The notes under the pieces were generated by a model. That model saw only the letters and a list, made by a program, of their open reading frames with translations. It was not told where the DNA came from and did no database searches. DNA of 64,000 nucleotides from Phoronis australis (lineage: Eukaryota > Phoronida > Phoronidae), in contig NMRA01000364.1 of assembly GCA_002633005.1 (NCBI GenBank), positions 294,398 to 358,397 of the forward strand, written 5' to 3'. Both the position numbers and the translations under genes were made by a program. This document shows positions 34,861-48,200 of the stretch, piece after piece. Position 1 is the first letter of the stretch, and the number at the start of each line of letters is the position of its first letter.

Positions 34861-35045
34861 CACGTAATGCATACACGCGCAGTTTTCGCATTTGCAATTT
34901 TAGCGTTGGCCAACCCCCATTAATCTCTGAAGCGTTTTCTCGAGTCTCTGGTGGTTCCAATGATTTTGTTGGTAACTTACGGAAACAAATTCCTATCACG
35001 GCATTCGATACCAGACCGATTTCAGGGATTAAATTGGCTATTTAA
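34860..35045 (+). repeat. Dispersed intergenic repeat, copy 2
   Basis: Diverged direct-orientation relative of 22060-22250, with the same order of landmark blocks (GTTGGCCAACCCCC, TCTGAAGCGTTTT, TTGTTGG, ATTCCTATCAC, CAGACCGATTT). Confidence 0.6.
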
Positions 35046-36214
35046 TTCGAAAAGCTAAACAGGGCAAAATGTAATGTGGTATTTTTAAATGAGGTGAGAG
35101 GACTCTTTAGCGATTGCTTTCCTATCTGAGACAATACAGCAAAGCCTAAATGCTCACCCAAGAAGACACATGAGAACGAAAAACTGCCGGCACACGAGTT
35201 GAGGCCACGTCCCCAGGAACCCACAAGACGAATATGCATTTGTGTGAAAACCACAATCCCGATACTTTCCAGTTTGCTCCATCTTCTTCTCTCACTAACC
35301 GTTCTCCCAGTTATCCATTTCTCCGATATGTTTTGCATTGCATCTCAAAAATGCCTAAGAAATGTCCACCAAACAATTGTTTATATTCGGAACTGAAATA
35401 AAATTGCAGACCCCACGATGTTTGGAAAGGTTGAATACGCTACTGAATACGTTTCTGTAAGCCATTTTATGAATACTAAATTAATTGCGAACATCTCCTC
35501 TGGCAAAGTTGTCACGGTTTTATTTAATGTACTTAGCTAATATCAGTTTCTATCAGTTCTCGATTCCAAGCGCTCATAATTGTACCAGCATTCAAAAACT
35601 ACATGTCTATAGTCAAGCCCTTAACAATTTTGTCCAATCACGAATTGCTTCGGCAACCACAATTATTACGAAGCTGGAAAAACTTCCAAGCTAAATTTCG
35701 CGAACATTATTAAGCCCTCAGGAAAAATTGACAGGAACGGGGTTAAAGCATATTAATTCGTTAATAAATATTAACGGCACTATTAGAAAGTAATAACACA
35801 GGTGCATTTTGACAACTCAACACAATATTTGAAATATGCTATTTTTCTCTTATAAATTATTAATTTCTAAGTATCAATAACGCCAGATGCCTTCTATTCC
35901 ACAGCTGCCAGAGACCAAGAAAAAAAATAGTATATTTTACAGGGCTCCACTCACTGGCTTCATTTTCACAGTCTTTTCATTCTTTACTATAAATTTTCCG
36001 ACGAAAAGTTGCACATCAATATGACTTTTTTAACAAAGTGCATGAATAGGAATCGCTCAATCGCTTTAACAATTAATTTCCACAAGTAGGCGCTTTCTCA
36101 TTTTCTACTCATCCATTTTTAGCATTTCACATGTTTTCCTATAGCGGAGGCCTTGGTGTTGCCGTCAATGTACCTTCTCTTCTTTTTTAAAATTTTAGTG
36201 GCAGGACCTGGTCA

Positions 36215-36365
36215 CGTGCCCCAATTAATGGCACGTGGGTAAAAAGTCAAAAATCCAATTCTACAGGCTTTCTACAATTCAGAAAATATTTCATTTTTAC
36301 CGAGTTAATATTTACATTGTTGCAGAACTTCGGCTAAACATGCAAACTTGTCGATTCAAGTATGA
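36215..36365. repeat. Dispersed repeat shared with an Axin intron
   Basis: Matches about 49130-49275 in the same orientation: (A)TTA(A/G)TGGCA, GGGTAAA, TTCTACAG(G/T)CTTTCT, TTCAGAAA and ACTTGTCGAT occur in order. Diverged; family unknown. Confidence 0.45.
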
Positions 36366-36382
36366 CATAACCTTAACGGTTA

Positions 36383-36649
36383 CTAATTACGCAGGATAAA
36401 ATAATGAGCGGATTGCTGAGTTGTGTCTTTACATACAGGTATAATCAGCCCAGTCCCGGACCAGCGGGTAGTAAACCCGCGTCCCTTGACTCCACACACG
36501 CGCCGAAAATGCTTCCGTATACGTTGACCAAACTCAGTCCTGGGGTCCATGTTCCTCTCCCGACCGAGAGCACGGGATTGTAGTTTGGCCACCTTGTATG
36601 GAGCATTTTCGTCGAATGCGCCGAATTTAGGGGTGCGGATTTGTACCAA
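36383..36649 (-). CDS. Coding-like ORF of unknown identity
   Basis: 88 codons with mixed, protein-like composition (FGAFDENAPYKVAKLQSR, then GRERNMDPRTEFGQRIRK) in a locally GC-richer patch that stands out from the AT-rich intergenic DNA. I recognise no family. It could be an exon of an unseen gene, a transposon relic or chance. No clear flanking splice sites were established. Confidence 0.2.
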   Translation of the reverse strand: MVQIRTPKFGAFDENAPYKVAKLQSRALGRERNMDPRTEFGQRIRKHFRRVCGVKGRGFTTRWSGTGLIIPVCKDTTQQSAHYFILRN

Positions 36650-37546
36650 GGGTTTTAGCTTTGTTTGTCCAGGCGTTCGTTCCGCTGACGCGAGAACCTC
36701 GCAAGAAGGTAAGACCAGTCACGTAAAAGTTATCGAGATCGCTTTTTATGTAGACAAGCACGCGATCACACTAGCTTCTATCGCGAGATTCTGGCGCCTA
36801 CGAAACTACATCCCAAGATAGTGCTTTAAAATACATCTTGCCAACTGACCACAGCTTGTTGAGTTTAGTGACTGACCAATTTCAATTAATTCTAAGACAC
36901 TGATAAGCTAAACTGTGTATCACAAATAACCACTAAGTTCATAGCTTAAACTTCTAAAATCCATTTTAATCTCGCCGTTTTGTAAGGCCACAGCCACGCA
37001 GAAAGTGAGATGTTTATGCCTTTCCAGACGGCACATCGAACGAATTAATGTGAAAAACATTTCCATTCAAAATGCTTGGATTGTGATGAAAAGACTTCAT
37101 TTTCGGAGGATTCCAATAACGGTCAGATAAAAATGAAGAACAGAAGACCACATCGAAGGTGTTCAGAGGGAGTTATTTCAACCGACCTGTGGTCAAAGCA
37201 ATGCTTCTGCCAGCCACTACCATCCGACATATTGCTGGCTTCACGCAAATTTCCCTAGCATTTTGCAAATTTAATAATTATGTTTTAATAATGAGAGTAC
37301 GAATGACTATACTTTCCCAAATTTATTAAATAATAAACTTCAACGTTTTACAACCTAAGTGGTAAGGAGTGTGCAATATTCTCAACCTGGAATTCAGAGG
37401 TGCGATCATGGTATGTTTCCATTCCCTAGAATGGAATTCATTTATTTCTTCAATAGGAAGACTCATGGGCGCAAAATTTACTTATTCCAGTGGTGTGATG
37501 GGAAAGTAAAACCGTAGACAACCAGTAACTTTAAAAATATACAAAT

Positions 37547-37552
37547 TTTATT
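37547..37552 (-). terminator. Axin: Axin poly(A) signal candidate
   Basis: AATAAA on the minus strand, the first canonical hexamer I find downstream of the DIX stop codon. Confidence 0.5.
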
Positions 37553-38204
37553 TTGAACATGTTATAATATCTTTCATGTACATCTACGAAAAGTCGAAAA
37601 TCGGCCCATAGAAACAAGCCCGACGATGAAACAGGGTTATGTACATAATTACTTAGCAACGTGCAAACATACAAAAAATAAATAACATCTCACGGTGACA
37701 ATTTTTCACGTAACATCATGACCTGATTAAGAGACATCTTGTCCAAGATACCAGGCATCAACAATGCCGTTCAATTTAGCAGCCATATTGATAACTGGCA
37801 GCCATGTTGCAAATGTGAACCCACTTAATACACCTGTTTCACATCAATGAAAACTATCGCTATGCTCCGACACGATTCTAGCTCAAAATAAAGAATAAAT
37901 TGACACTGCCTAGTTGTCAATTAGTTATGGCATGTCGACAAATTAGCAGGGGTCCTTACCAAAAGGCAACAAACATCGAAACAGTCTCTGCATCAAATTA
38001 AACTACCCCCTGAGAAGTAACCCACAACAATACACTCAAAGATGCAGAGAGGAAACGAAACGAATAAAAAAAAAACTTTTTGATTGTATACTTCTGCACA
38101 CAAATTTACCGCTTAAGAAAGAACAGTTGTATGTATACAAACATGCATAAAATGTTGACGATACATGTTGAACACTTACAAATGAACCCAACTGCATAAA
38201 ACAT

Positions 38205-38279
38205 GCCTTCCATCACTACAGTAGTATGCAGCACAGTATGCACGCCTTCCATCACTATAGTAGTATGCACAGTATGCAG
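38205..38279. repeat. 39-bp tandem duplication in the Axin 3'UTR
   Basis: GCCTTCCATCACTA(C/T)AG and AGTATGCA blocks occur twice, at 38205 and 38244; the second unit is a few bases shorter. Confidence 0.85.
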
Positions 38280-39137
38280 GGGAGGCAGTGAACAAGGCAT
38301 CTGCGAACCGGCAACAGTGGGTTTTCACTTCAAATAACTTTGTTGCCAGATGAACAAGAAATGCAGAAATACGACGAACAAGATGTCCTCTTCAGTTTCG
38401 GGTGTTTCTCACTAACCGCCAGACATTGTACAAACCTGTCCAGCACAATAAAAGCTCCCCAAAAGGTGGAGACGATATCCGTAAAATAAACGCAGACACG
38501 AGAGGCGTCTAATAAAGGCTGGACATTGTCTCTTAAAAATCGAAAGTCTAAAAACCAATACGTTAAAATCTTTGTGCCTTCCAGCTCTCGTAACAACAAT
38601 TACCACAAGAACATATGGTATTGAAGCCTTAGTGTGCATGAGGTCTGGCAACGACGGACTTTAACCCAGCACTGGTCTCGACGAAAATGCCTTTTCTGAC
38701 GCCAATAGCAAGTTGATACGGTGACGATGACATGACTGAAACAGAAACAAAAATATTCAATGACAATAGCATATTTAAAGAATAAAGCAAATCTTGCACA
38801 AAAAGCACCAAGTTTAACCACAAGAAAATGGCAAAAAGTCTTCAATTTGGGACAAAAACGACAACTAAATTTGCCAATTTTCTGTTTTTCAGAGGCTTAC
38901 TAAAACTCTGCAAATATGGTCATTCACAGAGACTGTACTGTAAGTGAGATTTAAGTATTTTTCAAAAATAATTAGGCGAAGCATAAGATCCAATTTCTGA
39001 CTTAGGTCCTGATTACTTTTCGTGGAACAGAGCCTGAAAATCTGCACCAGGAACGAACTCCTGCAACATTCTACATATCTTAGCAAGAAACAATATTGCA
39101 GTCTCCTAGACACTGTAGGTATCTGCCTACCCGACAT

Positions 39138-39264
39138 CTACTCCTTCTTCTCAACTCTGGCGATGATCTTTCCCTCCCACAGGGGTAGCAGTTCGCTGTC
39201 CTCAGACACCTCCTCGTGGACAACTCCAGTGCCAAACTCGTCAGAGGCCTTTTTGAAGAAAAAC
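39138..39264 (-). CDS. Axin: Axin terminal exon: second half of DIX domain, stop
   Basis: 127 nt, acceptor ATGTAG. Reads [20 protein letters not shown], then [14 protein letters not shown] and ARVEKKE, with TAG at 39140-39138. It aligns with human YYFKKxSDEF...EKIIGKVEK. The first G completes the split lysine of KKGDYK. Confidence 0.97.
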
Positions 39265-42200
39265 CTACATAAAAAAAAAGAGTATAGTTGGTGAGTTTCT
39301 GTTCATTAAGGGAAAAACATTTTAAACGAGCGATTCCGTGTTTACTAGATGTGCTTAGGCAGGAATGATCTTTTCTTCATTCTGAACATGCAACGGAAAA
39401 AAGTTCATTAGTACGAGGGTGTTTGCAGTGTAAGGATTTCTTACCACTCCTGGAATGTACGTCTTTGTGCAGGTAAGACTGTTATTCAATTCACACTATC
39501 TAGTAACCATTCAGCTTTAGCATTCTCGCATGAAAACTGGAGCCGGGTAAACTAGTCACGTTTCTTTTAGCAAATATTATTGAGAAAATCGACTATTTAC
39601 GCGGGAGGACATATAGAGCGTCAAATAACCATTTTTGGAATAAGTCCGCGATTACATTACGCAACCAAACCTTACGAGAACAAATAACTCTATCCCATCA
39701 TCAACTTCTACCATATCTGCGTACTTAGGCTCATGAGATGCGCAGATGCAAATTAGGCGCACGCGCTTATACACAAACTACTTGAGTAAAACCATGCTCA
39801 AAAAAAATGCACAACCCCTTTTGAATCATGCTCAGCTGTTTGGATCACGGAAAGAAGTGAAGATTCTAATGAAGTAATGCAGTAGACTTCCAACTTATTA
39901 TGCGCCAAAAAGTGGAACAAGTGAGTAAAATATTTTTGGAACAAACACAATATTTAGGATACAGGTGCATGGGCCTAAATACATCCAAATTTGAACCACG
40001 GCCTACTGCAATATTTTTATTGTTCAAGTCAGGAAAGTGCTTTTATCATCGTCTAATCCTCTTTTTATAGTACGTTTCGTGGAAAAAAGCACCAGTAACA
40101 GAATTTGGAAGACAACTGACAACTGCCAACCAGAGCAGATATTTTATGCAGACTCGTGTCAAAACACGACGTACAGAGCACGACCCTCTACTCACTTGTA
40201 ATCGCCCTTTTTGCTGATGAGACTCTTGAACTGACTCAGCGTGACGTCGCGGCTCTGCACACTCACTGTGTAGGGTATCGGGTCACCGCAGAAGAAGTAA
40301 GCAATCTTGGTCGTCTCTAGCGATGGCGTCGACGAAGTACTGATTGATTGCTGGGAGCTCGACTTTTTGGATATCTTCTTGCTACTGAAAACGAAAGACA
40401 AACACAATAATGGAAGGATGAAAACAAAAGATCAAACAATTTGTAATATTTTTTGAAAATCATCCTACGTTTCAGAAAGAATAGTTCAATCATGAACAGA
40501 ACCTATCTGTTTATAATTGTATATTGTGGAAAGTGGTGTGGTACAAAAAACAAAATACCGAGTCAAGCCATTAAGAACACATTATTAAGCCACACCCATA
40601 TTTCAGATACATTCTGCGGCTTCACAACTCTTTGAAAACTAAAGACTTAAAGAATAATTTGCACTTTCTTGTAATAGCTTTCACAATTTTATCAAATCAC
40701 CATGAACACACTGGGAATCCAGCAGTCGAGAATAATTTGCTTAGTGTTTGTGTCAGTTAATATGTACGTAAAATTGTTGATGCACATTTTACTATAACCA
40801 TGTTCACACACACCTTGTGTCTTGTTCAAACTGTGCTGAGCCTGAAGGGGTGAGTCTCTGGGTCGACTGAGGTATGCTGCTATGACTAACCGGCGACTGC
40901 CGCTTGTCCTTAGAGACGGGACCGGCGAATGACCTGGAAAGAGGCCAACAAAGGTGAAACTCAAACTCGTATTAGAAATGCAATTATGGTGACTGACTTT
41001 GCAAGGGGTCACAAATCATTACGTTCACAACAAGGTAGTATGTTTTGGTGCAACAGGCAAGACACTTCCACAGTGACAATGACACAAGATCAAGGCAAAT
41101 GTGCTTCCAACTATGTTAAAGTCACAGTAGAAACTTTATTTTTGACTTCGGCCACTTGCCACTATAACACCCGGTAGCCACTCACTCATTACACAGATTA
41201 GGTTCCTGGACTAAAAAATGTTTCTTTGACAAAAAGCGCTGTTTGTAGAAGCTTTCAGAAGATTTGAGTTGACAAGGATACCAGTCTGCAACTACACACC
41301 AGATGTCAGGAGATGAAAACACTCCAACACTCACTTTGACTTGGCCAGCTGTCGACTCTTGGAGTCCTCGAGGCGCCTCTTTACCTCTTCCAGTTGAGTG
41401 GTGGAGTTGGGTGGGGTCATCATAGGCATGTTGGGATCCTGTATGAATGGTTGGTGTGGCCGCACCACGGGTAGGCCTGTGACGTCCGGCACTGCCAGGC
41501 CACCGCGATCCAGAGAGCCCGATCGACTGGCCGAATACTGAACTGGCTGTTTACCGGGCTTACTTGATGATCTAGACAGGAAACACCGAAACATTAGGAT
41601 TGTTGTTTATATTGCACAGAGGACAAAGTCGCTATACGTACTGTGCATGTTCTAGCGCATGACTGAACGCCTTGAAGCAATTGACCTCAACAGAAATAGG
41701 ACAAAATAATGTCAATTGAAATTAATACATATCAGAATAAATTGCGAGTAAAATTATGCTCTATATCCAGAAAATAAATGTGCTCTCTTAGGCCAAGTTC
41801 GCATTCTGCCCAATAAATATCACTCGTATCTTTCGTTACCCACTAATTGTACACAATCATCAGTATATTTGTGATCTCTCAAAGTTGTACAACAGTGAGA
41901 TGACTCCCAACAGCAGCCATCCCTTCTACCCAAACAGACGTCCTGCTTCTTACCCCTGCCGGTGTTGAAGAGGTGACGGCGAGGCACACGTCGACGATGA
42001 CGACTTGTGCGACCTCTTGTGCGACCCTTTGTCGGAGTCTGGGTAGGGAGACGAGGCGTGCGCGATCTTGTCATTTTCCATCATCCATGATAAAACTCTG
42101 TAAAGGGCAGTGACAACATTTATAGCAATGCATAATTTAACACAACAGAGTCGGTTGGTAACAGTACAGCTGCACTTTGTCTCAAGGGTTTCATATTTCG

Positions 42201-45200
42201 AGCGGGTTGTTAACAGTACAGACGCACCGAGTACTGAGGATTCCATTTTTGAGTGGGTTGGTGATAGTACAACTGCTCTAAGTACTGAGGGCTTCATTTA
42301 TCGTACTATAGTATTGATGCATTAGGACATGTGGTGGCTACTGGTAGTGTTTCAATCAAATGTGTCCAACTGACTCCTGGCTGAAGAGGGCGTATTTTGA
42401 AAATTTTGCAAAATGTCTCAAGTAAGGGCAATTCACCACAAACAATATTTTCCATGAACAGTACTTTACATACGCAAATGATACATTTTAAACAGATATT
42501 TGTATAAAATTAATAAGGTCAACACTTCAAATGATATATTAAAAAATTTCTCTCAGGTGTGAAGGTGTTTTCATTGACTCATGAATATGCCAAGCACTTT
42601 CAATTCATCAAAAACCTCATTTCTTTGGTTTACCTGCGACTTAAAACGCGCGACACCAGCTGACAATTAGGATAATATTCTCATTAAACCTTCAGGGTAA
42701 ATGCACGCAGAGAAGCGCATTTCTTTGAAAACAAGGATAAGTCTAAGAAACGACAACAAAAAAACAATTCAATTACAGAGCGACGACATCCTTAAGAAGT
42801 GGATTCGATTGTCAGGGGTATTGAACGCATGGATGGAAGAGCGCTTGCCTAAGCGCATGACTAAAGACTTCAAAGGGACTGCAGCTCTCAATAACACACA
42901 CACCACTTAGATCTAATAATCTACTCTGATAAATAAAGAGCCTTCATGTGTTACCAGCCGGCGTACACACAGTCTATCGACATCTCTTCGGAGACGCTAT
43001 GATAGTCCAACATCAGAGAGTTTCCTTCCAGTTACATAATGAACGACTGATTAAAGACAAATATGACAACGACGCTCTCCTTTATCTGCTCGCTGTACTG
43101 GTCGTATCAAACGTAAAAAATCAATGTAAATTAATCGAGACAAAGTCTAATCCGCGCTGACAACACGGAATGCATTAATGGTGAGATGAATTTCGTTAAT
43201 TCTACCCTCAAGACATTTACATCAAAGGGCGACTGCACAGTTGACACTATAGGCAGGAGGCCAGTTTAATTTTTTAATTTGGATCAAATAGACTGCGCTT
43301 GTACTGAGCAGCACATCTCGCAGGGGAGACACTTGATTAAAAAGTAACGCACTTCATTTTCTTGACTCTTGAATAATTAATAGCGACCATAGGCGATAGA
43401 AGGCGAACCGGAACAAACAGCACTCATTAACCCGCCTAACGGAGCACGTGCTGCACCGTGAAATACACTTTACCACCAGATGTCTCCAACCAAACACAGG
43501 AAGTAAAATGAAGACGACAAAAACCACAAAAGACGACAACATGATATTGCTAGATTCCAATTAGAAAACATATACGCCAACAAGTTTCCAAGGTCAACCA
43601 TGTAGGGGGAAAATGTCAATAGAACACCTACTGATCAACCACAAAGGGGAAAACGAAAACAAAACACCCACTGTTCAACCGTGAAAGGGAAAACGTCAAC
43701 AAAACATCTACTGGTCAACTGGTTAAATTACTGAGCACACCTACTAGTTACATCTATGGCCACACACACACACACTGCGGCAATTCTTCACTGATTTTGC
43801 CCTAATAAGCAACCGTCATTGTCCAGTTTTCTTTATCTTCATTTTCGTTGAGAAATGCGTGAAATACTCTCTGCTCAATAGATAAAAAATCATCGTAACT
43901 CTTCAGACACTAGCTACTCACTTTTCGTTGCTCGGATTGCTACTCCAATCTGAAGCCGTCAGCTGTGGTTCCCGCTCGTACACCATGGAGACACCACTGT
44001 CGATATTGGAGCTGGTGTCCGAACCTTTGCGGATGCCCATCCTTTTGGTTGTGCGACCACGTCCACTACCCCCGCCGGCACCACCTTCGGCCACGTGATG
44101 ATAGGAGGCCTTCTGCTGAGCATACTTCTCCAGGTCTTGTAGCTTGCGTGGCGCTGGCTGCTTGTCGTAATAGTGGTGATGATGGTGCTGGTGAATATGT
44201 TTCTGTATGTGTGTTTCACCGGGAACACTAGTAGCGCCGCCAACGACAGCTCGCTCCGTGTACTCGTCACTCATGCCAGAGTCGAGCGAGTAGTACGACA
44301 GGTTCTTCGTCTTGGAGTGCGCTGCTTGCGAGCGCCTGTGTGGTGACTTGGCGCGTGGCGAGTGCAGACCAGGTGAGCGGCTAGGCGTCTGCTGCGCGGA
44401 GCTGGCCCAGACACGTGAGCAGTGGTCCTCCAGAATGCTCTGCGCATTATCATCTGGTTGGCTGATCTGCTTCATGGCAGCAAGCAGGGCATTGAATGGC
44501 TGAGTAGTTGGAACCTTACTCAAGTTACGTCTCATCTCGATTTCCGACTCTTCGCTCTGCAAAAACAGAAATGAGGCATATTACGAGACAGTGACCCAAC
44601 ATTTCCCCTGGTTATTTCATAAAGCACGTGAAATCAACTCGTCAATCAACAGAGAGCTTCGATGAAGCAGAGCAGAGCCACAGCTGATGAATACCTCTTT
44701 ATAGAAATATTGTTTCACAATCAAACTCACTCGGGAAATGCTTCAAGCAGAATTTTAATAACACTGGCGCCGAGCCGGCAAATACACTGATGCCATCAAA
44801 GAGATGACCACAGGCCACAGGGCTTTGATCAACAATCAACCTTGATGACACTCTCGTTCTTTGTGAGTACTTATCTAACACTTCACTTTCATCAAGTTAA
44901 TAAGCTGTTAAACACAGAACAAACTGAAATTTTGTTGCCTCTAATTTCTAACTCGCACCTAACTTTTGAAACAGGAGCAACTTCTTGGCCCTTGGTCCAC
45001 TTTTAACACAAAATCAATTATACAATTTAAAATAAATTTAAAATTGAAGAAATCAAGTAATAGTAATTTTCCAACGTAAGTGGCAACAGGATTGCCACAC
45101 GTAGACACCAACAAGGTAGTTGGTAGATGGTGTTCTTTACTTTCGGAAGGATTTAATGCTTTGGGGGTATTTCCTGTCCTTTTTTAAAATAAATTTGTTG

Positions 45201-48200
45201 AGAAAACCATGCTATCAAATTGCCACTATTGTGGAATATTCCGATGATTAACAAAACAATGTTAAACGTTAAAAAAAATCTCCACAAATGAAAGAAAATT
45301 CTTTTCGCCCATGTCACCTCCAGCGGTCTTGCAAACCAGAATTAAAAATTGAATCGATTAAGAGGCTTTTGTGGTCTCAAAAATTCTTAAAGTTGCACAT
45401 CGTGTTTCCAAATACAATTTGGTGGAAGCAAAGAAATGACAATCATTAACGGAAAATAACAAGACGACAATAGTTCAACTTCTGGCGGAGTACTGAATTT
45501 CGAAAGCTAAGCGTAAAAAATCCTAACTTAAAGGATGAAGAGTAGCGATACATTTTTAGTGGTAAGTTTATGCGAAACAAATGATTGGAAAATGATTTGG
45601 AATATATCAAAAAATGAAGCTCATAGTTCAGCTACCCAAGAAACAGCTTTACTATTGAACATGTGCACAGGCACCCCAGACACTCAGGACTCGGAAAAAT
45701 TGTGACGAGCAGAGCACTCACGACAACTTTGAAACTCATCAGACACGCAAACTGACTGGCGCATCAAGTAACAATCGATTCAAGCAGCTCAACAGGTGAT
45801 GTTTTCTGTGAGCATATGCCATCACACGATTAAGTTAATACAGCGCTGATTGGACAATTGATAGTCACTTAACCTACAAATCAACAACTGATTAATAGAT
45901 TAGCCGTCGCACGGCCCAGTCTGACGGGGACTGGGAATTACATTGATTCAATGGCGACCTCCAACGATAAAACGACAGATTTAAACTCGGTCAATTATTC
46001 AATGGTTGACGACATGCCAGCAGAATGGGCGAATTACCATTAGATTAATACACAAGCTAAAAAATAGGCCGGCTCTTCGTCGCCAAAAGAAAGAACATGA
46101 GCTAATAAGTGGCTTGTGTAATTTCAGTATCAATTCAAGTAGTTAAACACATGCACAAAACAGATTTACATTTCCGCAGTTGAGTGAGTGAGTGACTGAC
46201 TGACGTATCAGTGCAACGCCCAGATAGGAGAAATTTGCAAACAATTCCGTTTTCAACACGGGAGGCATACCATGGGGGTTATCAATTATGCATGCAATAT
46301 CTTCGTAATACAATTAAATGTGAAAATTAACAGGGAGGACCCTTTGAAGTTGTCGCATACATAGGGGCTAGAAACAATTTAATTATTTTTTTGCTAGTGA
46401 CAAGTGCAGTTGAATAGATGTGCGCAATTAAATTAAGAGCAGAAGATTTTTACAAAATCAATTTGCTTTGCTATAAAAATATCACAAACTATTAAATTGT
46501 AAACTGAAGTACACAGAAGCCTAATATCAAATTAATTGCATTGATGAAATAATACCATTCCCATTAACTTAACCAAACCTTCACTGATGTTTGTGCTGTA
46601 TTTTCAATTGTCAACACCACTTTCACCAATAAACAATAGGTGGTGTTTTACAGTTACATTCAATGTGGGATTTTGGACTGATGGAAATAAAAACTCAAGA
46701 CACTGACGAGCAGTAAAATATTTCAGTTTCCACTCAGGAGACACAGAAACTTACAATTTTTAACCCTTTCAAAATGAAGCAGCAAAAACGACAAATCTTC
46801 AGCCATAGACGTCAATAATGCAGATAACAGAAGTCACCATGCCTACCAGACCTCTCCAAGCGTAAATAATACAGCTTGTGCTAAGTAATAAGGAGCAATT
46901 TACCTCACTGTGAATTGTCGATATTTTTTCATGCACTCTGTCCTTGGCCTCGCGTTCACGTAATACTGTTTCCAGCTTCTCAATTAAAATCTTGGCAAAT
47001 TTGTCCGGATCTGTCTCGGCCGTGTTGCGGTCCTTCGGCACACGTCCCGGGTCAGTCCGCTGAAAGAGCAAGTCCATCGTTAGAGGTCTTGAAATTTCCA
47101 CAGAGTTATCTCCCTTTACTCTAACAAACAAGTTATGCAAGCATGTTACAATAACCTTAACAGAATAGATCAAACTTCCGTAAAATAGCAAAACAAAAAA
47201 CATTGTGGATATCATGTCCTCAAATTACCAGAGAAATCAAGTTGCTACCTCAAAACTATTTAAGACCAATTAAGCATGCACAGAGCATAGAAAACCGGCG
47301 ATTCGCATCGACAGCTTTGAATGATACCTGAACAAGAAATGACAAAATGATATTTTGAAGATTATGAAATTTCTGATGATACTCTTTGTCGCCATCGCCA
47401 CGGCACAGCCCCGCTCGATCCATTAGGCAGCACTGTCGCTGGTAATAGAGTGAAGACAGACTAGTGCCGTGCGTGATGGATGGCACCTGACTACTGAATG
47501 CATCAACCATATCTAACGCGGCTCTCACTGTAGAATGACAGCCAACCACTATGCACTGCTATATGAACTGGCTTTGATCTATTATGAATGAATCACGCTT
47601 AGCACAGCTTATAATAGAAGCATAGTGGGCAGTGTAATAATTATCTATAACAGTTCAACACACACACATGCACACACACACACACACAAACTAATCCGCA
47701 GAAACAATAACCCAGCTGCATAATGTAGGGATTAGGAATATTCAAAGAGGATTTGTCTGGAACTAAAAGGAAATTTGTTACTTTGAGTCTCGCAATAAAT
47801 ACTGGCTAAGCCAAAATTTTACTACTTCGTACAAAACAGTAGGCTAAAAGAATTCCATAAATCAATAAACTAGTTATTTCATACTTTCACTTTGGGGATT
47901 CTTAGTCTAATTAGCGCACGCTACGGTGAAGAAATGTTATTTTATAAAATTTCCTAACAAAAATAAAGATTAAGAAAATAGTAATCTACTATAAGCATGG
48001 TTTATGCTCTGTACACCTAATAAAACAACATTTGGCAATATGCCTGTCATTTGCCGCACGGTAACAAGCCTATGACAATTTTGGCAACTATTTTCCAGTG
48101 AAAAAAGTAAAACGTAGAAATTCTCACTACTTTGTTTATATTCTCATTTTCTAATCACTTGATTTTTAGATACCAATTAAGGTTGCGCAGACTTCAGAAG

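Larger units (their letters stand above)
37525..39137 (-). other. Axin: Axin 3'UTR
   Basis: Follows the Axin stop codon on the minus strand. The first AATAAA is at 37552-37547 (TTTATT on the plus strand), giving a UTR of about 1.6 kb. It contains a 39-bp imperfect tandem duplication at 38205-38279. Overlapping short ORFs on the minus strand have no support as coding. Confidence 0.6.

Noticed and set aside
36455-36500. tRNA-like hairpin GCGGG..CCCGC
   Set aside because: Only one stem-loop; no acceptor, D or anticodon stems around it.
40692-41012. 106-codon minus-strand ORF
   Set aside because: Out-of-frame shadow over the true Axin linker exon 40814-40933; phase and splice sites support the other frame.
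43965-44231. Plus-strand ORFs over 43965-44503
   Set aside because: Antisense shadows of the large Axin exon.
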